From Bacillota bacterium (GTDB lineage: Bacteria; Bacillota; Sulfobacillia; RBS10-35; Bu92), in assembly GCA_014896375.1 (NCBI GenBank), contig JADBKN010000051.1:1-64000 (forward strand): a stretch of DNA of 64,000 bases. Direction: 5' to 3'. Below, piece after piece: positions 1 through 9,978 of this stretch. The translations under genes and the position numbers were made by a program. Each line of letters begins with the position of its first letter. Positions within the stretch are counted from its first letter, which is position 1. Below the pieces are notes generated by a model. The model was not told the DNA's origin. It worked only from the letters and a program-made list of their open reading frames with translations, and did no database searches.

Positions 1-2
1 GC

Positions 3-671
3 GTGCCGGCCTCGGAGGCTTCGGGGGACAACCCCGCGGACACCGGCCCCTTCACCATCTACACGCTGCGGCCGGTGGACGAGTCGGCCAAGGACGCCGC
101 CCTCGTCCAGTTCCTCGCCAGCCTGAAGAAGGCGGTCGCGGCGAAGGACGCGGCGGCGCTCACAGCCCTTCTGGACCCGGAGGTCTCGGCCGGAGACGGC
201 ACCCAGGGTCTCGACGCGTTCCGCCGCCGGTGGGGGTTGGACAAGGGCGCGGCCGCCTCGCCGCTCTGGGCTCTCATCAATACGGCCCTCTCCATGGGCG
301 GCGCCTTCGCGCCCGGGGCGAGCGACACGTTCGTTCTCCCGTACGCCGCGGCCCTCTTCCCCAGCCGCCTGGACCCGAGCCGTTACCGGGTGGTCACGGC
401 GGCCAACGTCAACGTCCGCGCGCAGCCCAGCCTCGACGCGCCGGCTGTGGGCACGGCGGCCTACCTCGTGGTGCGGCGCCTGGATCCGGCGGCCGGAGAG
501 ACACTGCCGGCCGTCACCCTGAACGGTCAGGCGTACCGCTGGGTGAAGGTGCAGCTGCCGTCCGGCACGGTCGGCTACATGGTGGAGAAGTACCTCTGGA
601 ACCCGGCGGTGCGCGTGGTGCTGCGCAAGTCATCCGGCGGCTGGCGCGTCGCCGGGGTGGAGGGCGGCTGA
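3..671 (+). CDS. SH3b-domain protein, C-terminal part (cut by window edge)
   Basis: The reading frame is open to the left edge, so the true start probably lies outside the window. The visible 222 residues hold an Ala-rich segment and then a bacterial SH3-like module at about residues 128-205, recognised from VVTAANVNVRAQPSLDAP, a central VGTAAYLVVRRL strand and the closing GYMVEKYLW. Such modules usually sit in envelope or secreted proteins and bind peptidoglycan or protein ligands; the ligand cannot be told here. It converges on the MacB-like permease gene, with only 11 bases between the two stops and no visible terminator. The SH3b assignment is fairly sure, the cellular role is not. Confidence 0.6.
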   Translation: MPASEASGDNPADTGPFTIYTLRPVDESAKDAALVQFLASLKKAVAAKDAAALTALLDPEVSAGDGTQGLDAFRRRWGLDKGAAASPLWALINTALSMGGAFAPGASDTFVLPYAAALFPSRLDPSRYRVVTAANVNVRAQPSLDAPAVGTAAYLVVRRLDPAAGETLPAVTLNGQAYRWVKVQLPSGTVGYMVEKYLWNPAVRVVLRKSSGGWRVAGVEGG

Positions 672-682
672 CGAGCCCGCCC

Positions 683-1852
683 TCACTCCCTCCTCAGCGC
701 TTCGATCGGCTCCAGGCGCGCCGCGTTCAGGGCCGGCCACAGGCCGAAGACGACGCCCACCGCGAGGGAGAAGACGAAGGCGAGCGCCACCGCATGCGCG
801 GAGAGCGATGTCGACCAGCCCGCGAAACGCGCCACCGCGCGGGCCCCGGCGGCGCCGGCGGCGATGCCCAGCGCGCCCCCCACGATGGAAAGCAACGCCG
901 ACTCGACGAGGAACTGCGCGAGGATGTCGCGCCGCCGCGCGCCGAGCGCCTTGCGCAAGCCGATCTCCCTTGTTCGCTCCGTGACCGTGACGAGCATGAT
1001 GTTCATGATGCCGATGCCGCCGACAAGGAGTGAGATGCCGGCGATGCCGCCCAGCATCAGCGTGAGGGAGCTTGTCACCTGGCTCACGGTGTTCAGCAGC
1101 TGGTCCTGGCTCAGCACGTGGACCGAGTTCTCGCGGCCGAACTTGTGATCGAAGACGGCCTCGATGTGCCCCACGGCCAGGCTGGCGAGGTCGGCGCTGC
1201 GCGCGGCGGCGTAGATGGCGGAGACGTCGCTCGTGCCGAGCACGGCCTGGGCGGCGGTGACGGGCACCATGATGACGTCGTCCGGGTCGGCCCCGAAGCT
1301 GCCGCCCTTAGCCGCCAGCACACCGACCACCGTGAACGGCCGGCCGTCCAGGGTGATCGTCTGGCCCAGCGGCCACTGGCCGAGGAAGAGCTCCTGCAGC
1401 ACGCGCTGGCCGATGACGGCCACGCGGCGGCGCGCGGCGACATCCGCGGCGGTGAGAAAGCGGCCGGCCTCAAGCGTGCGGTCGAGGACGTCCAGCCCTT
1501 GCTCCGTGGTGCCCACGAGGGTCGTGTCGTAGGAGCGGTTCTGCCAATGGCTCGTGACGGGGCCGCTCACCTGCGGCACGGCGGCGCGGATGCTGGGCAC
1601 GCGTTGCACCAGCATGGCGGCGTCGTCCACGGTGAAGCGCGCGCCGGCCGAGCGCACGGGCGTGATGGTGAGAAGGTTCGACCCCAAAGCCTGCACCTGG
1701 CCGGTGACCGACTGCGAGGCGCCCTGGCCGATGGCCACGAGGGCGATCACGGCCGCCACGCCGATGATCACGCCGAGCATCGTCAGCCCCGCGCGCAGGC
1801 GGTTCGTGCGCAGGCTGAGCCAGGCCATGCGGAGGTGCTCGAGCGCCGTCAC
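683..1852 (-). CDS. MacB-like ABC transporter permease
   Basis: A 389-residue permease of the MacB/FtsX family. An N-terminal transmembrane helix (about residues 20-45, [20 protein letters not shown]) is followed by a large extracytoplasmic MacB-PCD domain (about 45-240) and three C-terminal helices carrying the FtsX core ([21 protein letters not shown]). The start overlaps the stop of the ATPase gene upstream by four bases (ATGA), so the two are translationally coupled. With the ATPase and the membrane-fusion adaptor it forms a three-gene tripartite-style exporter. Family knowledge suggests a mechanotransmission role in exporting peptides, antibiotics or lipoproteins; the substrate is unknown. 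Confidence 0.9.
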   Translation of the reverse strand: MTALEHLRMAWLSLRTNRLRAGLTMLGVIIGVAAVIALVAIGQGASQSVTGQVQALGSNLLTITPVRSAGARFTVDDAAMLVQRVPSIRAAVPQVSGPVTSHWQNRSYDTTLVGTTEQGLDVLDRTLEAGRFLTAADVAARRRVAVIGQRVLQELFLGQWPLGQTITLDGRPFTVVGVLAAKGGSFGADPDDVIMVPVTAAQAVLGTSDVSAIYAAARSADLASLAVGHIEAVFDHKFGRENSVHVLSQDQLLNTVSQVTSSLTLMLGGIAGISLLVGGIGIMNIMLVTVTERTREIGLRKALGARRRDILAQFLVESALLSIVGGALGIAAGAAGARAVARFAGWSTSLSAHAVALAFVFSLAVGVVFGLWPALNAARLEPIEALRRE

Positions 1853-2607
1853 GCCGCGTCACCTCCCGGCGGCGCGGCACGGCGGCGGCGGTCGGCGGGG
1901 ACGGGCTCGTCGTTCACCACGCGCCCGTCCTGCAGGCGCACGATGCGTTCGCAGTGCAGCGCCACCTCCTCGCTGTGCGTGACCAGCACGAGCGTGCGCC
2001 CGGCGCGGTGCAGCGCCTGGAACATGGCGAGGATCTCAGCGCCGGACGCGCTGTCGAGGCTGCCGGTGGGCTCGTCGGCGAGGATCACGTCCGGTTCGGT
2101 CACGATGGCGCGCGCCACCGCCACGCGCTGCTGCTGGCCTCCGGACAGTTCGGCCGGGCGGTGGTGCAGCCGGTGCTCGAGCCCGACGGCGCGCAGCGCG
2201 CGCAACGCCGCCTCGCGCCGCCGCGCCGGCCTCACACCCTGATACACAAGGGGCAACTCCACGTTCTGCAGGGCCGTCAGCTGCGGCAGGAGGTTGTAGT
2301 TCTGGAAGACAAAACCCAGGCGTCGGTTGCGCAGCCGCGCGAGCTCATCGTCCGTCTTGACGCCCACCTCCTCGCCGGCGATGCGGTAGATGCCGGAAGT
2401 GGGCCGGTCGAGGCAGCCGATGATGTTCATGAGCGTCGACTTGCCGGAGCCGGAAGGGCCCATCACGGCCAGCATCTCCCCCGGCGCCACCCGCAGGGTC
2501 ACACCCCGCAGGGCGTGCACGGCCACGCCGCCCTGTCCATACACCTTGTGCACATCGATGAGCTCCAGTCCCCCGGCCGGGCGCTCCACGTCCTGCGTTC
2601 CGCCCAT
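1849..2607 (-). CDS. MacB/LolD-type ABC transporter ATPase
   Basis: A 252-residue ABC ATPase. Walker A is GPSGSGKST near residue 50, the signature is [15 protein letters not shown] near 153 and Walker B is VILADEPTG. The sequence [16 protein letters not shown] is typical of the MacB/LolD/YknY subfamily. ATG starts directly after the stop of the adaptor gene upstream (TGA then ATG) and its own stop overlaps the permease start. It powers the permease at 683-1852. A short Arg/Ala-rich tail follows the ATPase core. Confidence 0.92.
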   Translation of the reverse strand: MGGTQDVERPAGGLELIDVHKVYGQGGVAVHALRGVTLRVAPGEMLAVMGPSGSGKSTLMNIIGCLDRPTSGIYRIAGEEVGVKTDDELARLRNRRLGFVFQNYNLLPQLTALQNVELPLVYQGVRPARRREAALRALRAVGLEHRLHHRPAELSGGQQQRVAVARAIVTEPDVILADEPTGSLDSASGAEILAMFQALHRAGRTLVLVTHSEEVALHCERIVRLQDGRVVNDEPVPADRRRRAAPPGGDAA

Positions 2608-2608
2608 C

Positions 2609-4453
2609 TCAACGGCCCCCCGCGTTGGGCGTCGATGTCGGGGTCGTGCCGCCGCGCCCCTCGCCGCCGCCGCCGAAGCCGCGCCCGTTGCGGATGAGGC
2701 CCGGCCCGAAGCCCGGGAAGCCGCCGCGCACGCCGCTGCCGGTGTCGGGCACGGCGGTGATCACGCGCTCCCCCGGCTGCAGGCCCGAGGTGATCTCCGC
2801 GAGGGTGTCGCTCGTGAGGCCCACCGTGACGCGCCGGAGGACGGGACGGCCGGAGCTGTCGAGGACGCGCACCGCGGCCTGCGGGCCGGTGCCGATGACG
2901 GCTTCGACGGGCACGACGACGACGTTCCGCTTCTGCGCCACGGCGATGTCGGCCGTCACCGACATGCCCGCCTTGAGGCCGTCGGAGGCGAGGCCGGCCG
3001 GGTCCAGGTCGATCGTCACGGCGAACGTGGATACACCCTGCGAGTTCTGTCCGGCCGGCGCCACGGAGGCGACGGTGCCGCGGAACGCCTGGCCGGGCAA
3101 CGCCGTGGCCCGCACCACGGCCGCCTCGCCCGGACGGACGCGGTCGATGTCGACCTCGTCCACCGCGGCCGCCACCTCCAGGCGGCTCGTGGACTGCACC
3201 TGCACGAGCGCCGCACCCGGGGCGGCGTCGTCGCCGGGTTGCACCTGCACCGCCGTCACGACGCCGTCCACGGGACTCGTCACGCGCAGGTGGGCGAGGT
3301 CCGCCTGGGCCATCTGCAGGGCCAGGCGATCCTGGTCCACTTTGAGCTGGCGGAGCTGAACTTCGTGCGGGTCCGGCGACTGCGGGTGGAGGAGCGCGTC
3401 GAGGGTGTCCTCGTCCTGCGCGAGCTGCGCCTCGTCCGTCGCCAGCTGCACGGGCAGCTGGTCGTTCCGCAGCTGGACGAGGACGTCGCCGGCCGCGACG
3501 CGGTCGCCCTCGTGGACGAGGACCTTCTCCACCGTGCCGGAGACGCCCGCCGCCACGGTGCGGGTCTCCGCGGGCTCGACCGTGCCGGAGGCGATCACCG
3601 CCGGCCCCTCGGCCGGATCGATGTTGACGTTGACGGCGGCGCCCGCGGCGAGGGTGTCCGGGGGATGGTCGAAGCGGACCGTCACGGGGAAGTAGGGTCC
3701 GTTCTTGTCGGAACCCGTGGAGACGAGCCCCACGGCCTCGACCACGCCCGAGACGACGCCGGTGAGGCCGGGCACGTTGAGGCTGGCGCGGTCGCCCACG
3801 TGGACGCGGGCGAGATCGCTCTGGCTGACCTGCGCCTGCACGAGGACGCGGCTGTCGTCCAGGATGCTGAGGAGCGGCGTGCCCTGCGAGGCGGAGCCCG
3901 CCACGGCATCCCCTTCGAGCACGCGGATGTCGTGCACGCGGCCGGCGATGGGCGCGGTCACCGTGAGGCGTGCGAGGTCCTGCCGGTCCTGCGCCACGCG
4001 CTGGCGGTCCGCCTCCACGCGCGCCTGGGCCGCGGCGATCTGCGAGGCCTTGGGAGGCGTGGGGTGCAGGAGCTGGTCGAGCGCCTCCTCGTCCGCCGCC
4101 AGCTGCTGCTGCGCTTGGAGAACGCGCTGCTGCAGGCTGCCGTCGTCCTCGAGGACGACGAGCGTGTCCCCCTTCTTCACCGCCTGGCCCACGCTCGGCA
4201 CCTGCGCCACGCGGCCGCCGACCTGCGCGCGGACGTCGAAGGATTCGGCCGCCTGCACGGTGCCCGTGGCCGTCACCTGCACGTCGATGTCGCCGAGCCG
4301 CGCCACCGCCGTCGCGTACGGGGAGACGGCGGCCGCGGCGGTCCTGGCCGCCTGCTGGCGCGCGTACGCGTAGCCGCCCACTGCCAGGACGGCCGCGAGC
4401 AGCGCGGCGAGCCACCACCTGGTCTTCGGCCGTGACCTCACCTTTGGCCTCAC
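2609..4453 (-). CDS. Double-length HlyD/MacA-type efflux adaptor
   Basis: A 614-residue membrane-fusion (adaptor) protein with one N-terminal anchor (about residues 13-32, WWLAALLAAVLAVGGYAYA). Ordinary adaptors of this family are roughly 350-450 residues with one lipoyl/helical-hairpin/barrel unit. Here two successive units can be read. The first spans about 45-290 with lipoyl half-motifs VRAQVGGRVAQVPSVGQAVKKG and APIAGRVHDIRVLEGDAV; the second spans about 295-545 with AAGVSGTVEKVLVHEGDRVAAG and SPVDGVVTAVQVQPGDDA. Both hairpins contain an LLHP motif. The C-terminal tail is Gly/Arg/Thr-rich. GTG at 4453 or in-frame GTG at 4441 (with GTGAGG ahead) could be the start. First gene of the export operon. 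Confidence 0.85.
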   Translation of the reverse strand: MRPKVRSRPKTRWWLAALLAAVLAVGGYAYARQQAARTAAAAVSPYATAVARLGDIDVQVTATGTVQAAESFDVRAQVGGRVAQVPSVGQAVKKGDTLVVLEDDGSLQQRVLQAQQQLAADEEALDQLLHPTPPKASQIAAAQARVEADRQRVAQDRQDLARLTVTAPIAGRVHDIRVLEGDAVAGSASQGTPLLSILDDSRVLVQAQVSQSDLARVHVGDRASLNVPGLTGVVSGVVEAVGLVSTGSDKNGPYFPVTVRFDHPPDTLAAGAAVNVNIDPAEGPAVIASGTVEPAETRTVAAGVSGTVEKVLVHEGDRVAAGDVLVQLRNDQLPVQLATDEAQLAQDEDTLDALLHPQSPDPHEVQLRQLKVDQDRLALQMAQADLAHLRVTSPVDGVVTAVQVQPGDDAAPGAALVQVQSTSRLEVAAAVDEVDIDRVRPGEAAVVRATALPGQAFRGTVASVAPAGQNSQGVSTFAVTIDLDPAGLASDGLKAGMSVTADIAVAQKRNVVVVPVEAVIGTGPQAAVRVLDSSGRPVLRRVTVGLTSDTLAEITSGLQPGERVITAVPDTGSGVRGGFPGFGPGLIRNGRGFGGGGEGRGGTTPTSTPNAGGR

Positions 4454-4547
4454 CTCTGGATGCGCTGCGGTATGACGGCATGATTTCCGAGGAATGTCAA
4501 CAGCCTGTCAACGGATGGGGTACCTTTGTACGTTAGGGGGTCGTCCG

Positions 4548-6233
4548 ATGGCGTTCGGCGGGCGGGCGGCGGCCGGCCGGTTGACGGCCGGGGCGGCGTG
4601 GCGGCGCGCCGCCGCCGTGTTTGCGCTGGCGGTGCGCATGGGCTTCGCCTTCTGGAGAGGGGCCCGGCAGGCGCGCCGCCTGCCGCCGGAGGAGCGGCGC
4701 GCGCATTGGGACGCCGTCTGCCGGCAGGAGGGGCGCCGCCTGCGCCGCGCGGCGGAGGAGCTGCGCGGCCTCATCATCAAGGTGGGCCAGTTCCTCAGCA
4801 CGCGCGTGGACGTCCTGCCGTCGGCCTTCACCCGGGAGCTGGCGGAGCTGCAGGACCTGGTGCCGCCGGAGCCGTGGCCGGCGGTGCGGGCGCGCCTGGA
4901 GGCGGCCTACGGCGGCTGGCCGGCGCCGGGCCTGGCGGAGGTCGCGCCCGAGCCCGTGGCCGCCGCGTCCCTCGCGCAGGTGCACCGCGGGCGCGCGGCG
5001 GACGGCTCGCCGGTGGCCGTCAAGATCTGGCGGCCGGGCATCGAGGCGCTGGTGGAGGCGGACCTCAGCACGCTCGGCACGGTGGCGCGCTTCATCGCGC
5101 GGCACACGGCGTGGGGCCGGCGCTTCGACCTCATGGCCGTCTTCCGCGAGTTCGAGGAGACCACGCGCGAGGAGCTCGACAGCGCCCGGGAGGCCGCGCG
5201 CGCGGACGAGTTCCGCCGCAACCTGCGCGGCAGCCCGGAGGTGGGCGCGCCGCGCGTGTATGCGGCGCTCACGCGTCCGGGCGTGCTGGTGATGGAGTTC
5301 ATTGAGGGCGTGCGCTTCGACGACCCGGACGTGCCACGCTTCGCCGGCGTGAGCGGCCGAGAGCTCTCCGCGCGGCTGCTGCGCGCCTTCTTGCGCCAGG
5401 TCCTGCAGGACGGCCTCTTCCACGCCGACCCGCACGCCGGCAACCTCCTTGTGCAAGCGGACGGCCGCCTCGTGTTCGTGGACTTCGGCATGATGGGCCG
5501 CCTTTCGGAGGCGGACCGGCGCGCCATGGCGCGCCTGCTGCGCGACCTGATCGCGGAGGACTGGGACGGCGTGGTGCGCGAGTGCGCGCGCCTCGGCTTC
5601 CTGCGCCCGGAAGCGGAGCTCGCGCGCGTGCGGGAGCGGCTGCCCGGCCTCCTGCAGCCGCTCTTGCAGGCGGCCGGCCAGGCGGGCGCGGGCGACATGC
5701 CGCGCGTCCTGCGCGAAGCGGCCGCCGCCCTGCAGGAGCTGCCCGTGCAGTTCCCCGCCCGCTTCACCTTCCTGGGGCGCGCGCTGGGGATGGTCATGGG
5801 GCTCGTGGTGCGCGTCCACCCGGAGGAGCCGTTCGAGCGCCAGTTCCGGCGCGCGTTGGAAGACGTTCTTCTGGGACGCGAGGGAAGACGGCGGCTGACA
5901 GCGAATGGAAGCGAGAGCCCGGCGGCCGCGCTGGCCGCCCGGCTCTTGCGGGGGACGGCCCGGCTCCTGCGCCTGCCGGGTCGCGTTGAGAGGGTTCTGG
6001 AGCGCCTGCAGAGCGGAGAGGCCGCGCGGCCTCAGGAGGAGGCGCTGGCGCGGAGCTTCCGCGAGGTCCGGGATGCGGCGGAGCGCGCCGGCTGGTTGCT
6101 CTTCGCCGCGCTGGCGTGGCTCGCGGGGGCGGTCGACCACGCGCTGGGCCGCGGCAGCCTCCCCATGTGGCTGAGCTGGGCGGCCGCCGCCGCCGGGTTG
6201 GCCATGGCCTGGCGTGCGGGGCGCAGGGGCTGA
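4548..6233 (+). CDS. AarF/UbiB (ABC1) family protein kinase-like protein
   Basis: A 561-residue ABC1/UbiB-family atypical kinase. The hallmark KxGQ motif is at K78 (KVGQFLSTRVDVLP), the Ala-rich nucleotide loop is AAASLAQVHRG, the catalytic loop is HADPHAGN at about 292, and the DFG triad is at D312 (FVDFGMMG). The C-terminus holds two hydrophobic helices, usual for the membrane-attached members. In proteobacteria UbiB supports ubiquinone synthesis; in Bacillota the role is unclear, possibly lipid or quinone related. ATG 4548 is preferred over upstream in-frame starts because TTAGGGGG lies about seven bases before it. Single gene, divergent from the exporter operon. Confidence 0.85.
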   Translation: MAFGGRAAAGRLTAGAAWRRAAAVFALAVRMGFAFWRGARQARRLPPEERRAHWDAVCRQEGRRLRRAAEELRGLIIKVGQFLSTRVDVLPSAFTRELAELQDLVPPEPWPAVRARLEAAYGGWPAPGLAEVAPEPVAAASLAQVHRGRAADGSPVAVKIWRPGIEALVEADLSTLGTVARFIARHTAWGRRFDLMAVFREFEETTREELDSAREAARADEFRRNLRGSPEVGAPRVYAALTRPGVLVMEFIEGVRFDDPDVPRFAGVSGRELSARLLRAFLRQVLQDGLFHADPHAGNLLVQADGRLVFVDFGMMGRLSEADRRAMARLLRDLIAEDWDGVVRECARLGFLRPEAELARVRERLPGLLQPLLQAAGQAGAGDMPRVLREAAAALQELPVQFPARFTFLGRALGMVMGLVVRVHPEEPFERQFRRALEDVLLGREGRRRLTANGSESPAAALAARLLRGTARLLRLPGRVERVLERLQSGEAARPQEEALARSFREVRDAAERAGWLLFAALAWLAGAVDHALGRGSLPMWLSWAAAAAGLAMAWRAGRRG

Positions 6234-6267
6234 GGCGGCTGGAGACCCCAACTTGGGAGGCGGACCC

Positions 6268-7311
6268 GTGCGTCGAGTCGTCGTCGTCGATCCGGATCCG
6301 GGATGGCCGGACCGCTTTCAGGAAGAAGCGCGGCGGATCCGCGCCGCGCTTGGAGAAGACTGCGTCTACGTCCACCACATCGGCAGCACGGCCGTGCCGG
6401 GGCTCAGGGCCAAGCCGATCCTCGACCTCATGCCGGTGGTGCGCGACATCCGCGCTGTCGACCGCCGCCACGGCGCGATGGCCGAGCTCGGCTACGAGGG
6501 CCTCGGGGAGTACGGCCTGCCCGGCCGGCGCTATTTCCGCAAGGGCGGCGACGAGCGCACGCACCACGTCCACGTGTACGAGGTGGGGCACCCCGACATC
6601 GACCGCCACCTGGCCTTCCGCGACTACCTGCGCGACCACCCGGACGCCGCGCGCCGCTACGGCGAGCTGAAGGCGGAGCTGGCCCGCCGTTTCGCCGACG
6701 ACGTCGAAGCGTACATGGACGGCAAGCACGACTTCATCCAGGAGATGGAGCGGGCGGCGCTCGCCTGGTGGAGCCGCGTGCCGGTGCTGCTCGTCACCGG
6801 CCCCGTGGGCGCGGGCAAGACCACGGTGGCGGACGCCGTCTCCGACCTCCTCAGGGAGGCGGGCACGGCGCATGCGTGCATCGACTTCGACGCCCTCACG
6901 GAGGTCAGCCCGCCGTCTCCGGGAGACCGCTTCGGCCTCGCGCTGGGGCTCGCCAACCTGGCCGCGGTGTGGCGCACGTTCCGCTCTTGCGGTGCGCGCT
7001 GCCTCGTGCTGGCGACCGTCGTGGAGGAGCGGTCCGAGGTGGAGGGGTTCCGCCAGGCGGTACCGGGCGCCGAGGTCACGGTGGTGCGGCTGCGGGCCTC
7101 CATGGAGACGCTGGAGGAGCGCATCCGCAGGCGGGAGACCGGCCTCGGCCGGGATTGGAGCCTGCGGCGCTCCGCAGAGCTGGCCGCTCTCATGGAAGAG
7201 CGGAAGGTGGAGGATTTCGCGGTGGACACGGACGGCCGCAGCGTCGAGGAGATCGCCCGGGAGATCCTGGAGCGGCTCGGCGGCCCGCGCTGGGGGAGGA
7301 GCCTTTCGTGA
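6268..7311 (+). CDS. GrpB-domain / P-loop kinase fusion protein
   Basis: A 348-residue two-domain protein. The N-terminal half (about residues 1-165) is a GrpB/UPF0157 nucleotidyltransferase-fold domain, seen from HHIGSTAVPGLRAKPILDLM and the HHVHVYEVG strand. The C-terminal half (about 170-345) is a P-loop small-molecule kinase-like domain with Walker A GPVGAGKTT and acidic DFDAL after the next strand. GrpB proteins are normally stand-alone at about 170-180 residues, so the fusion is notable; its chemistry is unknown. The GTG start has TTGGGAGG nine bases ahead. Its stop overlaps the GTG of the next gene, so the two are co-translated. Confidence 0.75.
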   Translation: MRRVVVVDPDPGWPDRFQEEARRIRAALGEDCVYVHHIGSTAVPGLRAKPILDLMPVVRDIRAVDRRHGAMAELGYEGLGEYGLPGRRYFRKGGDERTHHVHVYEVGHPDIDRHLAFRDYLRDHPDAARRYGELKAELARRFADDVEAYMDGKHDFIQEMERAALAWWSRVPVLLVTGPVGAGKTTVADAVSDLLREAGTAHACIDFDALTEVSPPSPGDRFGLALGLANLAAVWRTFRSCGARCLVLATVVEERSEVEGFRQAVPGAEVTVVRLRASMETLEERIRRRETGLGRDWSLRRSAELAALMEERKVEDFAVDTDGRSVEEIAREILERLGGPRWGRSLS

Positions 7312-8021
7312 GAATCGCCGACATGAACTGGAGGATGGTCGAAGCATACCTGAAGCGGGACGACCGCATCGTCCTGCCCCTCGGCTGCACGGAGCAGCAC
7401 GCGCACCTGAGCCTCGCGACGGACTCCATCCTGGCGGAGCGGGTGGCCGTGGAGGCGGCCGAGCCGCTCGGCGTGCCGGTGCTGCCGGCCGTGCCCTACG
7501 GCATCACGCCGCAGTTCCGCGCCTATCCGGGCACAGTGCACGTGCGCGTGCACACGTACCTCAGCTTCGTGCGCGACATCCTGGAAAGCCTCGCCGACCA
7601 GGGCTTCCGGCGCATCCTCATCGTCAACGGCCACGGCGGCAACTCTCCGGTACAGAGCCTGGCCCTCGAGTGGATGGGCGACCGGCCCGGCGTCCAGGTG
7701 CGCGTGCACAACTGGTGGAACGCGCCGAAGGTGTGGGCGAAGGTGCAGGCGATCGACCCGGTGGCCTCGCACGCCTCGTGGATGGAGAACTTCCCCTGGA
7801 CGCGGCTCGCCGCGGCGGCCGGCGCGGAGCCGCCGGCCGCGCCCAAGGCGCCCGTGGACCTCGACCGCCTGCGCGGACTGCCGCCCGCGGCGGCGCGCGA
7901 ATACCTGGGCGACGGCAACTTCGGCGGAGCCTATGCGCGCTCCGACGAGGACATGCTGGCCGTCTGGCGCGTGGGTGTGGAGGAGACGCGCGCGGCCATC
8001 GAAGGGCCGTGGCTCCGCTAG
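7308..8021 (+). CDS. Creatininase-family amidohydrolase
   Basis: A 237-residue creatininase/mycofactocin MftE-like hydrolase. Metal and active-site landmarks are visible: the LPLGCTEQHAHLSLATD segment (Glu and His of the first strand), the IVNGHGGN motif and an acidic segment late in the protein (AYARSDEDML). The family hydrolyses cyclic amides or cleaves small peptides with two Zn or Mn ions. GTG 7308 overlaps the preceding stop and has GGGGGAGGA ahead. Neighbours are a GrpB-kinase fusion and an S9 peptidase, so a role in small amide or peptide turnover is an inference. Confidence 0.85.
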   Translation: MRIADMNWRMVEAYLKRDDRIVLPLGCTEQHAHLSLATDSILAERVAVEAAEPLGVPVLPAVPYGITPQFRAYPGTVHVRVHTYLSFVRDILESLADQGFRRILIVNGHGGNSPVQSLALEWMGDRPGVQVRVHNWWNAPKVWAKVQAIDPVASHASWMENFPWTRLAAAAGAEPPAAPKAPVDLDRLRGLPPAAAREYLGDGNFGGAYARSDEDMLAVWRVGVEETRAAIEGPWLR

Positions 8022-8045
8022 CCACGGACGAAGGGGGACGGGGAC

Positions 8046-9974
8046 ATGGGAAAGACGATCGCGCCGTACGGATCTTGGAGATCGCCGATCACCGCCGAGC
8101 TCATCGTCCGGGGGAGCGTGGGGCTCGCCGGCGTGTGGATCGACGGGGACGACGTGCTCTGGCTGGAAGCGCGGCCGTGGGAGGCGGGACGCAACGTGGT
8201 CGTGCGCCGCTCCGCGGACGGGACGGTCGAGGACGTCACCCCCGCGCCCTTCAACGCGCGCACGCGCGTGCACGAATACGGCGGCGGCGCCGTGGCCGTG
8301 CACGAGGGGACGGTCTACTTCTCGAATTTCGCCGATCAGCGCCTGTACAGGGTGCGCCCCGGCGGCGCGCCGGAGCCGGTCACGCCCGAAGGCCCCTTCC
8401 GGTACGCGGACGGCGTCGTGGACCGCCGGCGCAACCGGCTGATCTGCGTGCGCGAGGACCACACCGCCTCCGACCGGGACGCCGAGAACACGATCGTGGC
8501 CGTCGACCTCGACACCGGCCGGGCCACCGTGCTCATCTCCGGGGCGGACTTCTACGCCGCGCCGCGGTTGAGCCCCGACGGCCGCCGCCTTTGCTGGCTT
8601 TCCTGGAACCATCCGCGGATGCCGTGGGACGGCACCGAGCTGTGGGTGGCCGAGCTGAACGCGGACGGGTCGCCCGGCCCGGCGCACCTCGCGGCCGGCG
8701 GCCCGGAGGAGTCGATCGTCCAGCCCGAGTGGTCGCCGGACGGCGTGCTCCACTTCGTCTCGGACCGGACCGGCTGGTGGAACCTCTACCGGCTTGAAGA
8801 GGACGGTGAGCGCGCGCTGGCCCCCATGGAGGCGGAGTTCGGCGAGCCCCATTGGCAGTTCGGCCAGTCCACGTACGCCTTCGCCGGGCCGGATCGGATC
8901 GTCTGCAAGTACGAGAAGAACGCCTTTGCGCACCTCGCCACGCTGGACCTCCGCACCGGGGAGCTTCGCCGGCTGGACCTGCCGTTCACCGTGATCCAGT
9001 TCGTGCGCGCGCGCGGCCGGAGGGTGTGCTTCGTGGGCGGCGCGCCGGACCGGCCGGGCGCGGTCGTCGACCTCGACCTCGGCACGGGCGCGTTCCGCGA
9101 ACTCCGGCGCAGCACGGACGTGGAGATCGACCCGGGCTACGTGTCCGTCCCCGAGGCGATCGAATTCCCCACCCAGGGCGGGCGGACGGCGCATGCCCTC
9201 TATTACGCGCCGCGCAACCGGGACTTCGAGGCGCCGGAGGGCGAGCGGCCGCCGCTCCTCGTCATCAGCCACGGGGGACCGACGGCCCACAGCCGGCCGG
9301 CGTTCAACCTCGGCCTCCAGTACTGGACCAGCCGCGGCTTCGCGGTCGTCGACGTCAACTACGGCGGCAGCAGCGGATACGGGCGCGCGTACCGCGAGCG
9401 GCTCAAGGGCATGTGGGGCGTCGTCGACGTCGACGACTGCGTCGCGGCCGCGCTGAACCTGGCGGAACGGGGGTGGGTCGACCGGAACCGGCTCGCGATC
9501 CGAGGCGGCAGCGCCGGCGGGTACACCACGATGGCCGCGCTCGTGTTCCGCGACGTCTTCGAGGCTGGGGCGAGCCATTTCGGCGTCAGCGACCTGGAAA
9601 CGCTCGCGCGCGACACGCACAAGTTCGAGTCGCGCTACCTGGACAGCCTCGTCGGCCCGTACCCCGAACGGCGCGATCTCTACGTGGAGCGGTCTCCGAT
9701 CCACTTCATCGACCGGCTGTCCTGCCCCATGATCTTCTTCCAGGGGCTTGAGGACCGGGTCGTGCCGCCCGCCCAGGCGGAGACGATGGTGGCGAAGCTG
9801 CGGGAGAAGGGCATCCCCGTCGCCTACCTGGCCTTCGAGGGCGAGGGACACGGGTTCCGCAAGGCCGAGAACATCAAGCGAACGCTGGAGGCGGAGCTGT
9901 ACTTCTACTCCAAGATCTTCGGCTTCCCGCTGGCGGACGAAGTCGAGCCCGTGGAGATCGCGAATCTGGCGTAG
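8046..9974 (+). CDS. S9-family prolyl oligopeptidase-like peptidase
   Basis: A 642-residue acylaminoacyl-peptidase/dipeptidyl-peptidase type serine hydrolase. An N-terminal beta-propeller (about residues 25-370) is followed by an alpha/beta hydrolase domain. The catalytic triad is visible: S489 in GGSAGGY, D570 in GLEDRVVPP and H602 in GEGHGF. No signal peptide is seen, so it is probably cytoplasmic, cutting short or acylated peptides. It starts 24 bases after the creatininase-family gene, with GGGGGACGGGGAC ahead, and is likely in the same operon. Confidence 0.9.
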   Translation: MGKTIAPYGSWRSPITAELIVRGSVGLAGVWIDGDDVLWLEARPWEAGRNVVVRRSADGTVEDVTPAPFNARTRVHEYGGGAVAVHEGTVYFSNFADQRLYRVRPGGAPEPVTPEGPFRYADGVVDRRRNRLICVREDHTASDRDAENTIVAVDLDTGRATVLISGADFYAAPRLSPDGRRLCWLSWNHPRMPWDGTELWVAELNADGSPGPAHLAAGGPEESIVQPEWSPDGVLHFVSDRTGWWNLYRLEEDGERALAPMEAEFGEPHWQFGQSTYAFAGPDRIVCKYEKNAFAHLATLDLRTGELRRLDLPFTVIQFVRARGRRVCFVGGAPDRPGAVVDLDLGTGAFRELRRSTDVEIDPGYVSVPEAIEFPTQGGRTAHALYYAPRNRDFEAPEGERPPLLVISHGGPTAHSRPAFNLGLQYWTSRGFAVVDVNYGGSSGYGRAYRERLKGMWGVVDVDDCVAAALNLAERGWVDRNRLAIRGGSAGGYTTMAALVFRDVFEAGASHFGVSDLETLARDTHKFESRYLDSLVGPYPERRDLYVERSPIHFIDRLSCPMIFFQGLEDRVVPPAQAETMVAKLREKGIPVAYLAFEGEGHGFRKAENIKRTLEAELYFYSKIFGFPLADEVEPVEIANLA

Positions 9975-9978
9975 GCGG

